From CBDBJK01 sp965206395 (GTDB lineage Bacteria; Chloroflexota; Dehalococcoidia; Lucifugimonadales; CATOSD01): 31,549 bases of DNA. The position numbers and the translations under genes are program-made. Shown piece after piece: positions 1-7,664 of this stretch (within the stretch, counting starts at the first letter, position 1; each line of letters begins with the position of its first letter). Under the pieces are notes generated by a model. That model was not told the origin of the DNA. It worked only from the letters and a program-made list of their open reading frames with translations, and ran no database searches. The DNA is taken from positions 1 to 31,549 of the forward strand of contig CBDBJK010000011.1 in assembly GCA_965206395.1 (NCBI GenBank), in the 5' to 3' direction.

Positions 1-12
1 CGGTGGTGATGA

Positions 13-420
13 ATGGCAACAGGCAATCAAAATCAGGATATTGACCCTCTGGTCAAACGTGCGGTAGCCGATGCCGTCGTGGAGCGCGCCTCGTCGGAGC
101 TTAGAGTGCTGCTGCATGAGCTAGCCGGAGCCTTGGACCCGTTCCCCAGATTCATGGGCATTGAGTCGGTGCAGGCTTTGGAAGTGGAGCCTAGCGGCGT
201 CGTTAGCCCTGATAGGGGTTGCGTGGTGGTCTGTACCGACGGCGAGCTACGCGAGCTTGTTTTGCGAATTGTGCCCGGCGATATGGAAGGTGGAGGGGTT
301 GATCAAACCGATGAGATGAGAGACCTCGACATCTCGCCAGGGGATTTCGTGGCCTATGCTCATCTTGCCGTAAGAGAAATGACCCGCATCATCGAGGAAA
401 GGCAACAGGGGCGGGCGTAG
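13..420 (+). CDS. Hypothetical protein, 135 aa
   Basis: I do not recognise this protein. It is soluble in appearance: there is no signal peptide or membrane segment, and it is rich in Asp and Glu. Charged helix-like stretches lie at both ends (residues 1-40 and 100-135) around a more beta-like middle (residues 55-85, with a GCVVVCTDG stretch). The ATG at 13 is preceded by a purine-rich GGTGGTGATGA that can act as a ribosome binding site and may overlap the end of an upstream gene outside the window. Its TAG stop (418-420) directly abuts the stop of the convergent hydrolase gene at 421, so the two genes share no spacer. It is probably real, given the length and codon-like composition; the function is unknown. 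Confidence 0.6.
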   Translation: MATGNQNQDIDPLVKRAVADAVVERASSELRVLLHELAGALDPFPRFMGIESVQALEVEPSGVVSPDRGCVVVCTDGELRELVLRIVPGDMEGGGVDQTDEMRDLDISPGDFVAYAHLAVREMTRIIEERQQGRA

Positions 421-1173
421 CTAGAACTCGCCGCTCATACCCCTCGATTGAAGGACGCGCCTGGGCATACTCTTGAAAAAATCCCACCACGAAGGAGGCT
501 CTGGCCTGGCAATGAGTAGCTTCTTCAGCTTGTTCGATGCCCCGCCCACGAGCGGGACTCCGTGCCCGCCACACAGCGTGTCGAAATCCAGCGTGGCTAG
601 CCTTTCCAGAGAATTCTTATAGTCGGGCTTACTATAGCCAGGGAACGGCACCGAGCGGCTGACTCGCTCTCCGTCGCTGAACGCGGTGTCGCCCGAGAAC
701 AGCAGTCCCTTGTTTTCGAGCAGGTAGCAGACGCTTCCCGGCGTATGGCCCGGCGTGTGAATCACCTTGATTCCACCCATCAGTGGCAATACCTGACCAT
801 CCGATACATGGCTGCTTACGGGCGTTCGCCGAAGAAACGGCAGCGGCGCTCGAAAGCTGGAACCCATCCCCATATAGGTGAGTGAGTTCTCGCCATCGGA
901 GTGCGCCCTGGTGTCGTCGGCGTGGGCGACAATCTCAGCGCCCGTGCGCTTGATTATTGCCGGTGCGCCGCTGGTATGGTCTGGATGGCCATGAGTCATC
1001 AAGATAGTGTCAAGCTCCTCAGGTTTCCGGCCAATGGACTCTATGTAATTGAACACCCTTTGCGCGCTCCAGGGGAGGCCGGTGTCCACCAGGGCAAGTG
1101 TTTCGCCTTCGATCAGATAGACGCGCGACCAGCGAATGCCCGGCACCGCGTGAACTCCTGGGATGACTTCCAA
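421..1173 (-). CDS. Metallo-beta-lactamase-fold hydrolase (glyoxalase II-like)
   Basis: This is a 250-aa MBL-fold metallohydrolase, presumably cytoplasmic and binding two metal ions. The signature HGHPDH sits at residues 61-66. Further expected ligands are His143 (in HTPGHTPGS), Asp162 (in FSGDTAF) and His204 (in GGHGVP). This full metal-ligand set argues for an active hydrolase. The family covers thioester, lactone and phosphodiester hydrolases, and the substrate cannot be read from sequence. The start is a TTG at 1173 with AGGAG about 9 bases upstream; no ATG fits better. The C-terminus carries a basic, aromatic tail (residues 225-245). It is a single gene, convergent with the 135-aa hypothetical. 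Confidence 0.85.
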   Translation of the reverse strand: MEVIPGVHAVPGIRWSRVYLIEGETLALVDTGLPWSAQRVFNYIESIGRKPEELDTILMTHGHPDHTSGAPAIIKRTGAEIVAHADDTRAHSDGENSLTYMGMGSSFRAPLPFLRRTPVSSHVSDGQVLPLMGGIKVIHTPGHTPGSVCYLLENKGLLFSGDTAFSDGERVSRSVPFPGYSKPDYKNSLERLATLDFDTLCGGHGVPLVGGASNKLKKLLIARPEPPSWWDFFKSMPRRVLQSRGMSGEF

Positions 1174-1219
1174 ATGTTATGCTCCTGTTTAGAATCTCTC
1201 AGATATTTTTCTTAGTTTC

Positions 1220-1387
1220 CTAATCGTCAGGGTTTTTCTTTTGCTTGGCCGACAGACCCGCGCCAATGGCCACGCCAATAGCAAGCCAAAGACCCATATC
1301 ACCTGTCGCTGCCCCAATTGCAACGCCTATAGCTACGCCAAGCCCCACCATGTTCCTGGTATTTTTCTGTTTATCAGACATAGCCAT
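1220..1387 (-). CDS. Small glycine-rich membrane protein, 55 aa
   Basis: A short reading frame runs from ATG at 1387 (a second ATG at 1381 is possible) to TAG at 1220. The start follows a GGAGGGCGCGAGGA Shine-Dalgarno region. The protein has a hydrophilic N-terminus (MAMSDKQKNTRN) and a hydrophobic core built from near-repeats of GVAIGVAIGA and LAIGVAIGAG, and it ends in a basic/acidic tail (KQKKNPDD). The Gly spacing resembles glycine-zipper membrane segments. Two short hairpin helices or one long helix would fit. I infer a small inner-membrane protein; homologues of this shape are common but uncharacterised. It lies upstream of the IS630 element and downstream-facing toward the MBL hydrolase, 46 bases away, so co-transcription is possible. 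Confidence 0.65.
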   Translation of the reverse strand: MAMSDKQKNTRNMVGLGVAIGVAIGAATGDMGLWLAIGVAIGAGLSAKQKKNPDD

Positions 1388-1472
1388 TCCTCGCGCCCTC
1401 CGTAGTCGATGAATACCTTCATTTGATGCCTTACGGTCTATTTATTGTTCAATGCCTATATAGCCTAGTGGT

Positions 1473-2195
1473 TCAACGTTTTTGTATTGATGGGTAGAGT
1501 GACCTTAGCTTGATGCGCGCATCCTCGGTAGTGAAGCGCCAATCCACTCGTATCACATCCCGGTTGCGTTGATTCTGCCAAGCATTGACCTCGCCGCGCA
1601 GGATGTCTTGATTGGCAATCCGTCGGTCCAGGCACTGTCGAGCCAGCACACCGATCTCTATCTCCGCCATATTCAACCAACTCCCGTGTTTGGGAGTGTA
1701 GTGTATCTCCAGTCGCTCAGCTATACGCCTCGCCTCAGCAGGCTCGAATGCCTCGTATAGCGAGGACAGCTTGTGAGTGTTGAGATTGTCCATTACCAGC
1801 ACGATCCGGTCTCTGTCAGGGTAGTCCTCGTCGACCAGTTTCTTTATCACATGCGCCCAGTCCACCTTCGTGCGACGCTCTCTGACCTCGACTCGGCGCC
1901 ATCCGTCCAACGGTGCAAACAGCATGAACAGGCTGCTCACTCCATTGCGCTCGTATTCGTAGTCGTATGCCGCCGATAAGCCGGGCGCTGCGGGACGCGG
2001 CACTCGCGTCTCCTTGACTTGCTGTTTGCTCGTCTCATCCATGCACACCAGAACCTCATTCCCATCGTACGGCCGTTGGTAGACCTCCAGTACGTCTTCC
2101 ATCACGTCTTCCATCGCGCACACAAACTCCGCGCTCTGACCGGGCGGGATGCACCAACTCTGCTTCAGCCACGGCTTCAGTTCGTTTTTTTTTAA
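1473..2195 (-). CDS. IS630-family transposase, C-terminal frame (DDE catalytic part)
   Basis: The frame is open from the A9 run (about 2193) down to the stop at 1473, and reads as the direct continuation of the N-terminal part in the +1 frame (KKNELKPWLKQSWCIPPG). It contains the complete catalytic triad of the DDE superfamily: Asp in VLVCMDETSKQ, Asp in IVLVMDNLNTHK and Glu in SWLNMAEIEIGVL. It has no convincing start of its own; the first possible start is a GTG at 2123 without a good ribosome binding site. Production of active transposase therefore needs a frame change at the A run, by ribosomal or RNA-polymerase slippage, or the element is dead because of an indel. Confidence 0.8.
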   Translation of the reverse strand, partial: LKKNELKPWLKQSWCIPPGQSAEFVCAMEDVMEDVLEVYQRPYDGNEVLVCMDETSKQQVKETRVPRPAAPGLSAAYDYEYERNGVSSLFMLFAPLDGWRRVEVRERRTKVDWAHVIKKLVDEDYPDRDRIVLVMDNLNTHKLSSLYEAFEPAEARRIAERLEIHYTPKHGSWLNMAEIEIGVLARQCLDRRIANQDILRGEVNAWQNQRNRDVIRVDWRFTTEDARIKLRSLYPSIQKR

Positions 2196-2631
2196 GCGCC
2201 TGGCGAACCGTCTCGGTGCTAATGGTCCCGACTATCTCACACTCGACCAACTGGTCAGCCAACAGCTTCAGGGTCCAACTGGCACGCCCCTCCGGCGGTT
2301 CCCCGCGGGCCATCGCTATCAACCGTGCTTCACCTTCGCCGTCCAGTCTCTTTTGACGCCGACGCAGTTGCTTTTTGCGATTCAGCGCAGACTCAACCCC
2401 CTCCTCCACACAGCGCTTGCGTATTCGCTCGACCGTTGACTGTCCCACACCGAGCGCGCTGGTGATGTCCGCGTCCTTCATTCCCCCGTCCGAGCGTGAC
2501 TCATCGCTCATCAGCAGAATGCGCGCATGGGTCTGTTTGTACGCCGCAGCCCGACCGCGTGAGACCAAGGCGTTGAGTTCCTGTTGTTCGTCGGTAGTCA
2601 GTCTGATACGGTACTTCTTGGTAGACATCAT
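2056..2631 (-). CDS. IS630-family transposase, N-terminal frame (HTH DNA-binding part)
   Basis: This frame begins at ATG 2631, directly after a strong GAGGAGGA ribosome binding site; the further upstream in-frame starts lack one. It carries the helix-turn-helix region of IS630 transposases (around ADITSALGVGQSTVERIRKR) followed by a basic linker with RKKQLRRRQKR. The family-like sequence stops making sense after TVRQALKKK, which coincides with an A9 run on the coding strand (2185-2193). The remaining codons up to the stop at 2056 are an out-of-frame tail overlapping the second frame. A protein from this frame alone would bind DNA but has no catalytic residues. Confidence 0.8.
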   Translation of the reverse strand: MMSTKKYRIRLTTDEQQELNALVSRGRAAAYKQTHARILLMSDESRSDGGMKDADITSALGVGQSTVERIRKRCVEEGVESALNRKKQLRRRQKRLDGEGEARLIAMARGEPPEGRASWTLKLLADQLVECEIVGTISTETVRQALKKKRTEAVAEAELVHPARSERGVCVRDGRRDGRRTGGLPTAVRWE

Positions 2632-2820
2632 GGTTCCTCCTCGGTTCAACGTTACGATTGAACCCCCAAGAGGAACAATGACTATCATGGTATTCATTTC
2701 AATGATGTTGGACCACTAGCACAAGATTTAACAATACTTCAGGGTGAAAATGTGCGCTCAGAAAAAGAAGCGTATGATGTGCGCAATCTTCTATCTAACC
2801 TTTCAGGAGGAGGACACGAA

Positions 2821-3666
2821 ATGGACATTGGAATTTCGACTTTCTTGACCGACTACTCGATAGACATCGCGGTGCTGGCGAGGCGAGCCGAGGAGATGGG
2901 CTTCGATTCGCTATGGGTTCCTGAGCATCCAATCATTCCGGTGCATACGGAGTCACCCTGGCCCGGTTCGCCAGACGGAGTCATTCCCAGAGTATACGCC
3001 GACATAGTCGACCCCTTCGTCGCGCTTGCGAGGGCTTCGGCGGTAACTACGACGCTGAAGCTGGGCACGGGCATCATCCTCGTGCCGGAGCGTAATCCCA
3101 TACTACTCGCGAAAGAGATAGCCACGCTGGATATGTACTCAGGCGGACGCTTCCTGTTCGGCATCGGCGCGGGCTGGAACAAAGAGGAGAGCGAGATTAT
3201 GGGCGGCGATTTCGCTCATCGCTGGTCCCAGACCCGCGAGGCTATTCTGGCGATGAAGGAGCTTTGGACGAAGACCGAGAGCGAGTTTCACGGCAAGTAC
3301 TACGACTTCCCGCCTGTGTACTCATTCCCCAGGCCGGTGCAGCGACCGCATCCGCCGGTGTTGCTTGGCGGCATGGCGGCCAACGCCTTCAAGCGCGTGG
3401 TGTCGTGGGGTGATGGCTGGATGCCCAACCGGGTGACGCCCGATGAGGTGGCGAAGGGTAGAGCCACAATAGACGAGCTTGCAACCGCCGCAGGACGAGA
3501 CCCCGCGTCTATCCAGATTTCAGTATTCGGACAGCAGCCTGACCCAGACCTGATAAAGGGCTTCGAGGACGCCGGGGCCGACCGCGTGATGATACGTCTG
3601 GAGACTGCTGCCGAGGAAGAGGCCCTTGCCAATCTCGAAAAGATTGCCGAGACGGTACTGAGGTGA
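2821..3666 (+). CDS. LLM class F420/flavin-dependent oxidoreductase
   Basis: This 281-aa protein has the bacterial-luciferase-like TIM-barrel fold. It shows the family's MDIGISTFLTD N-terminal strand, AEEMGFDSLWVPEH, a LGTGIILVPERNPILLAKE segment and GGRFLFGIGAGWN, which in this family contact the cofactor (F420 or FMN). The subgroup with RPVQRPHPPVLLGG resembles the probable F420-dependent oxidoreductases described from mycobacteria. The start at 2821 is chosen over an upstream in-frame start because it follows AGGAGGAGGACACGAA. The substrate is unknown. The last 59 bases of the gene are repeated downstream at 4625-4683, beyond an intervening methyltransferase. The IS630 element ends about 100 bases upstream and could have separated the gene from its original promoter. 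Confidence 0.88.
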   Translation: MDIGISTFLTDYSIDIAVLARRAEEMGFDSLWVPEHPIIPVHTESPWPGSPDGVIPRVYADIVDPFVALARASAVTTTLKLGTGIILVPERNPILLAKEIATLDMYSGGRFLFGIGAGWNKEESEIMGGDFAHRWSQTREAILAMKELWTKTESEFHGKYYDFPPVYSFPRPVQRPHPPVLLGGMAANAFKRVVSWGDGWMPNRVTPDEVAKGRATIDELATAAGRDPASIQISVFGQQPDPDLIKGFEDAGADRVMIRLETAAEEEALANLEKIAETVLR

Positions 3667-3724
3667 GCTTTTGCTGAGTCTTGTGTGAGCCTATATCTTC
3701 CAAATTTAGGGCAGGAGACTAAAC

Positions 3725-4519
3725 ATGACCAATCAATCATATCTGTTAGACAATACCTGGGAAAGGACGCGAGAGCGCTTCGATCTCCTAGAGGGCCTGC
3801 TTGACCCCGCAACAATTGAGCATATGCACAGAATCGGGGTTTCCGAGGGCTGGAATTGCCTCGAAGTCGGGGGTGGCGGAGGATCGATCGTCGAATGGCT
3901 TTGCCATCGAGTTGGGCAGACAGGTAAGGTGCTCTCTACGGACATCAATACGCGATTCCTAGATGCTATTGACCGTCAGAACTTGAAAATCTTGGAGCAC
4001 GACATCGTACGTGACGATTTACCAGTGAATGAGTTTGATCTGGCACACTGCCGCTGGGTGCTTGTTCACGTACCAGAACGAGAATTCGCGCTTCAAAAGA
4101 TGGTTGAAGCGGTGAAGCCTGGAGGATGGTTATTTGTAGAGGAAAGTGATGGTTCTCTTGAAGCTGAGCCTTTGGTGGACGACTCTTTGAAGGAGATTCT
4201 ATATGAAGGGCAAAGTGGCGTCCAAAAGTTGACCCTTCAACGATTCGATCCTTCATTTCCAGGCCGTTTGCCGGGCCTGTTTCGCTCTATGGGATTTCAG
4301 TCTGTACAGGCAGAAGGAAGGACCAGATACATTCAAGGGGGAACTCTTCAGGCGAAGGTGCCGCAACTGAGAATTGAACAGATAAAGAAGCGGGTGATAG
4401 AAGCAGGTTTCGCAACCGAGCAACAGATTGAAGATTTGATTGCTTTGTTCGACAATCCGTCATTTGCCTACCGATGGAATCTGACGGTTTCTGTTTGGGG
4501 GCAAAAACCGGCGCTATAA
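3725..4519 (+). CDS. Class I SAM-dependent methyltransferase
   Basis: A 264-aa Rossmann-fold methyltransferase. Motif I is CLEVGGGGGS (residues 45-54), and the acidic residue that holds the SAM ribose follows as Asp73 in LSTDIN. The post-II region is FDLAHCRWVLVHVPE (residues 104-118), followed by KPGGWLFVEE (131-140). This layout matches the UbiE/small-molecule methyltransferases that modify metabolites or antibiotics; the substrate cannot be named. The ATG at 3725 follows a GCAGGAGACTAAAC site. The gene looks clearly more AT-rich than the LLM genes around it and lies exactly between two copies of an LLM gene's 3' end, so I infer lateral acquisition. Confidence 0.85.
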   Translation: MTNQSYLLDNTWERTRERFDLLEGLLDPATIEHMHRIGVSEGWNCLEVGGGGGSIVEWLCHRVGQTGKVLSTDINTRFLDAIDRQNLKILEHDIVRDDLPVNEFDLAHCRWVLVHVPEREFALQKMVEAVKPGGWLFVEESDGSLEAEPLVDDSLKEILYEGQSGVQKLTLQRFDPSFPGRLPGLFRSMGFQSVQAEGRTRYIQGGTLQAKVPQLRIEQIKKRVIEAGFATEQQIEDLIALFDNPSFAYRWNLTVSVWGQKPAL

Positions 4520-4624
4520 GACCGTGTATCTTGTTGCCAGACCAATCTGCCTTGGGGAAAACTTGGTTGAGGGACATGGCCTAGCTGGAAGGAGATAGCT
4601 TGGCGTTTTCTTGATGGCCTCGCT

Positions 4625-4683
4625 CTGCCGAGGAAGAGGCGCTTGCCAACCTCGAAAAGATAGCCGAGACAGTGCTGAGGTGA
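4625..4683 (+). pseudogene. Remnant 3' end of an LLM oxidoreductase gene (59-bp direct repeat of 3608-3666)
   Basis: These 59 bases align without gaps to the last 59 bases of the LLM gene at 3608-3666, with five differences. In the LLM frame they encode AEEEALANLEKIAETVLR and the TGA stop. All five differences fall at third codon positions and are silent. Similarity stops abruptly at both edges. The copy is therefore the tail of a once-functional relative of the gene, not a fresh duplication. It has no start and is not expected to be expressed as protein. Confidence 0.85.
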
Positions 4684-4705
4684 TTACTCAAGGCGCAGGG
4701 TCAGG

Positions 4706-5746
4706 CTATTCGGCGTTGACTTCGGCCACAATGTCCATTAGCTGCCCAAGCGTCTTGAGTTTCTCGTCGATGTTCGCGCCGGCCAGCCCTGCCCGGAGGG
4801 TGCTGACGCCTGCGTCTCGATACACGCGCAGGCGGTTTTTCACCATATCAGGCGTGCCGAGCAGGTTGGCTTTCAACGCGACTTCGACGGGGACGCGTTT
4901 CCGTGCCTCGTCTCGTTTGCCTTCGAGCCATAGCCGCTGGACTTCGCGAACTTCGCTGGCGATACCCTGGCGGGCAAAGGCGTTATTGTAAAAGTTCTGG
5001 CTCAGGGAACCCATCGCCCCGAACGTTAAGGCGTACCCCCGTGCGTGTCTCATTGCGGCTTCTTCGACATCATCGGTGAACTCGACGGACACGGGGATCT
5101 GAATATCGATGTCTTCGAGAGAACGCCCCGAACGTGCCGCTCCCTCGCGCAAAGGCTCTATGAACACCTCGGCGGTTTCTGGGAAAAAAGAGTTGCCAAT
5201 CCATCCATCGGCAAGTTCGCCGGTCATCCGAAGGTTCTGCGGCCCTAGCGACGCAACGTAGATTGGCACTTCGGTTGGAGGGATGCTTGCGCGAATGGCT
5301 CTACCCTGGCTTTCGGGGAGAGGCAAGCGGTAAGTCTTGCCTTCGTAAACGAGCGGCTCGCCTCTCATAGCCATCCGCACGATTTCGATAAGTTCTCGTG
5401 TTCGTTGAACGGGACGCTCAAACGGGACGCCGTGCCAGCCCTCCATCACTTGTGGGCCGCTGACTCCCAGTCCCAAGATGAAACGACCCTGCGAGATTGA
5501 GTTGAGTGTCATCGCTGTCATTGCGACCAACGCCGGAGTACGCGAACCTACCTGTATGATGCCAGTGCCGAGCCGAATCATGGACGTGCGTCCGGCCAGG
5601 AATGCTAAAGGTGTCAGCCCGTCGTGTCCCCACACCTCGGCGGTCCAAATTGAGTAAACACCCAGGCTCTCGGCTTCGACAGCGAACGCTACGGCGCTCT
5701 CCCAATCGTCAGTTCCGTCTCTCGAAACTCCTACGGCTATGCGCAT
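4706..5746 (-). CDS. LLM class F420-dependent oxidoreductase (Rv3520c-like)
   Basis: A 346-aa luciferase-like oxidoreductase in full length. Family landmarks are MRIAVGVSRDG at the N-terminus, AEAESLGVYSIWTAEVWGHD, the RLGTGIIQVGSRTPALVAM segment, and GRFILGLGVSGPQVMEGWHG. The combination of VSGPQV and PFERPVQRTRE matches the F420-dependent LLM subgroup known from mycobacterial Rv3520c-like proteins. It would use reduced or oxidised F420 (or FMN) for a hydride transfer on an unknown substrate in the cytoplasm. The start at 5746 is an ATG, preceded by a spacer with a GGTGTCATC but no strong ribosome binding site. It shares strand and spacing (33 bases) with the DinB-like gene upstream, so one transcript is likely. 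Confidence 0.88.
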   Translation of the reverse strand: MRIAVGVSRDGTDDWESAVAFAVEAESLGVYSIWTAEVWGHDGLTPLAFLAGRTSMIRLGTGIIQVGSRTPALVAMTAMTLNSISQGRFILGLGVSGPQVMEGWHGVPFERPVQRTRELIEIVRMAMRGEPLVYEGKTYRLPLPESQGRAIRASIPPTEVPIYVASLGPQNLRMTGELADGWIGNSFFPETAEVFIEPLREGAARSGRSLEDIDIQIPVSVEFTDDVEEAAMRHARGYALTFGAMGSLSQNFYNNAFARQGIASEVREVQRLWLEGKRDEARKRVPVEVALKANLLGTPDMVKNRLRVYRDAGVSTLRAGLAGANIDEKLKTLGQLMDIVAEVNAE

Positions 5747-5779
5747 GATGACACCTGCGTCGTTGTTAAGATATAAAAA

Positions 5780-6307
5780 CTATTTTGAAGGATAACCTTG
5801 CGTCTCCTTGATAGCCTCGATTTGACGGTAGTGGTCGAGGTCGTGGACGCGTTGGAAGAGATACCAGGCTCGCGAGTTCAGCTCGCCGAAGAACGAATGC
5901 AGCGCCGTCGCCTCGAACGATGGCGAATCGGGCAAGCGCTCGGTCAGCGCCGACCACTTGACGGTGTCCCGCAAAAGCTGGCTGTGAAGCTCCTCGACCG
6001 TTAGATTCGTCTCCTCGTGTGGAGGGTCGATGCGGTCAGAGGACGCTGGCTGGCCTTCCGCGAGCAACTCCACGAGGCGCGCCACTCGCCTTGAGCCGTT
6101 GAGCACGTGCAGCGCGACCTCGCTGATGCTCCATTCGCCGTCGGCGGGCCTGAACCTCGCTTGATCGTCGCCGACGCCTTGCAGCGAGTCCATAACCTCT
6201 AGCCGCGCCTTAATCCAGCGTGACCATATCTCAAAATAGCCGTATCGCTCGCCTTGTGAGAGCAGGTAACCGCGTACGCGCTCGCGTTCAGTCGTCTGGT
6301 TAGCCAT
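5780..6307 (-). CDS. DinB-fold protein
   Basis: A 175-aa four-helix-bundle protein of the DinB/YfiT superfamily. The expected metal-binding histidine triad is visible: His67 in EVALHVLNG, and His155 and His159 in FQRVHDLDHYRQI. The region DGEWSISEVALHV is typical of the family. DinB-fold proteins often act as metal-dependent transferases using bacillithiol, mycothiol or similar thiols, but this specific role is not established here. The ATG at 6307 follows AAGAGGAGGATTCG. It lies between two LLM oxidoreductase genes on the same strand with 31-33 base spacers, which suggests joint expression and possibly action on the same class of compounds. Confidence 0.8.
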   Translation of the reverse strand: MANQTTERERVRGYLLSQGERYGYFEIWSRWIKARLEVMDSLQGVGDDQARFRPADGEWSISEVALHVLNGSRRVARLVELLAEGQPASSDRIDPPHEETNLTVEELHSQLLRDTVKWSALTERLPDSPSFEATALHSFFGELNSRAWYLFQRVHDLDHYRQIEAIKETQGYPSK

Positions 6308-6338
6308 CGAATCCTCCTCTTCCTATGTATGTGCCAGA

Positions 6339-7391
6339 TTACTTGAACAGCGGCAGCACCTTTTCGCCGAAGAGCCTCATCGAGGTATGGACGTGCTCTT
6401 TTGCCATCTCACCGACGTTGAGCTTCAGCATGAGGTTGCGCACGCCGACATCCCGTAGTTCGGCAATCCGCTCGGCAACCTGCTGATGCGTTCCCATGAT
6501 GAACGACTGGTCGAGGTCTTCGCCTGGCGAAAGTGGCTGGCCCGGTTTTGGCGCGGGAAAGCCGCCGGGGTTGTAAAGCTCGCGAGCCTCGCGAAAGTGC
6601 TTGCGTTCTCGTCGAAAACCCTCGCCTGCGATTTCTCTTGCCTCGTCGTAGCTGCTGGCAATCATCATGTTCTTCGCAACCCATGTCTGGTCAAGGGCGG
6701 CCTCTGTAGTTACTTCATCGAACCCGGCGCCAAGCATTGTTTCGTGATAAAGTTCCAATCGCTTTCGAATTTCGTCCAACGGCTGTACCAGCATGAGGAT
6801 AGGCCGCCCGATCTTCGCCATCGCCACCGTCGAGGCTTCGCTTATGCACGCTCGCACCAGAGGAGGATGAGGCTTCTGGTATGGTCGGGGACGCAATTGC
6901 GGGAATGCGACGTTCCAGAACCGCCCCTCGTATTTAAAATCCTCGCCAGTCCACGCCTTGACCAGCAAGTCCTCGGCTTCGGGCAGCCTTTCGAGGCCTT
7001 CCTCCATCGTGAGGCCGAAGCCGATGTATTCGTAGTGGTTGAATGCGGAGCCTCGGCCCGTCCCGACTATGAGCCGTCCGTGACTCAGGTTGTCCAGAAG
7101 CGCTGTTTGAGCGGCGAGCCGCACCGGATGATGAAAGGCCATCTCCACTACCGCGAAGCCGATTTTGACTCGCTTCGTTCTTGCAGCGATGGCGGCGGCA
7201 AACACCACCGGGTCGACGTATGCGGAGGCTCCATCGAAATGATGCTCCGTCAGCCACACCGCGTCGAAGCCCAACTCCTCGGCAAGCTCGACTTCTTGAA
7301 GGGTATTGTCGATTACAACGCCGTCGTTCTCCGACGTGTGGCTAATTGGAAACACGAATGAACCGAAACGCACCTTATGGCCTCCTGCCAA
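6339..7391 (-). CDS. LLM class flavin-dependent oxidoreductase (luciferase/monooxygenase-like)
   Basis: A 350-aa full-length luciferase-like enzyme. Recognisable parts are VRFGSFVFPISHTSEND at the N-terminus, AEELGFDAVWLTEHHFDG, and AFHHPVRLAAQTALLDNLSHGR followed by GTGRGSAFNHYEY. The TEHHF motif and GRGSAFNHYEY are closer to the FMN-dependent bacterial luciferase/alkanal monooxygenase branch than to the F420 branch of the two neighbours. The C-terminal NVGEMAKEHVHTSMRLFGEKV is also typical of that branch. It probably needs a separate flavin reductase; none is seen in this window. It is the first gene of a minus-strand set with the DinB-like protein and the Rv3520c-like LLM enzyme. Confidence 0.86.
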   Translation of the reverse strand: MAGGHKVRFGSFVFPISHTSENDGVVIDNTLQEVELAEELGFDAVWLTEHHFDGASAYVDPVVFAAAIAARTKRVKIGFAVVEMAFHHPVRLAAQTALLDNLSHGRLIVGTGRGSAFNHYEYIGFGLTMEEGLERLPEAEDLLVKAWTGEDFKYEGRFWNVAFPQLRPRPYQKPHPPLVRACISEASTVAMAKIGRPILMLVQPLDEIRKRLELYHETMLGAGFDEVTTEAALDQTWVAKNMMIASSYDEAREIAGEGFRRERKHFREARELYNPGGFPAPKPGQPLSPGEDLDQSFIMGTHQQVAERIAELRDVGVRNLMLKLNVGEMAKEHVHTSMRLFGEKVLPLFK

Positions 7392-7664
7392 TGTAAACTA
7401 ACTTCTGACTTCGAAATGCTGTTATACCTTGTGACGAAGTCGGCTGATGATCTGCACGGATATATGGAATATCTGTTAAATGTTAGAAGCTCACATAGTA
7501 TATCTCAATGTTCGGAAACCGGCTTATTCTGGAACCCGCCTGAAAACTAACCAACCGGCACGTAGAAATTCCACAGGCAATCCGCTAAGTAATACCTAAC
7601 ATGAAAGCTTTATGAGGATTCGACAGGCTTGTCACGAACTGACGGGCCATCTGGATGATTATTT
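7392..7664. other. Divergent intergenic region, 273 bp
   Basis: This spacer separates the minus-strand LLM/DinB gene set from the plus-strand NYN gene, so it should hold both promoters. It is distinctly AT-richer than its surroundings. I see no ORF with a ribosome binding site, no tRNA and no convincing paired -35/-10 boxes. Confidence 0.4.

Larger units (their letters stand above)
1466..2718 (-). mobile_element. IS630-family insertion sequence, about 1.25 kb
   Basis: The ends form terminal inverted repeats. The left end reads GTGGTTCAACGTTTTTG from 1468, and the reverse complement of the right end reads GTGGTCCAACATCATTG from 2716, with 14 of the first 20 bases identical. Both ends are bordered by TA (1466-1467 and 2717-2718), the target and duplication expected for IS630/Tc1-mariner-type elements. 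Inside is a transposase gene on the minus strand split into two frames. The bases just upstream of the transposase ribosome binding site (2643-2664) also form a GGTTCAA/TTGAACC stem that repeats part of the terminal sequence. The element sits in the spacer between the 55-aa gene and an LLM oxidoreductase. Confidence 0.88.

Noticed and set aside
6486..7361. A 291-codon open frame on the plus strand opposite the third LLM gene
   Set aside because: It is a shadow of a clearly conserved luciferase-like gene and lacks a ribosome binding site or protein-like motifs.
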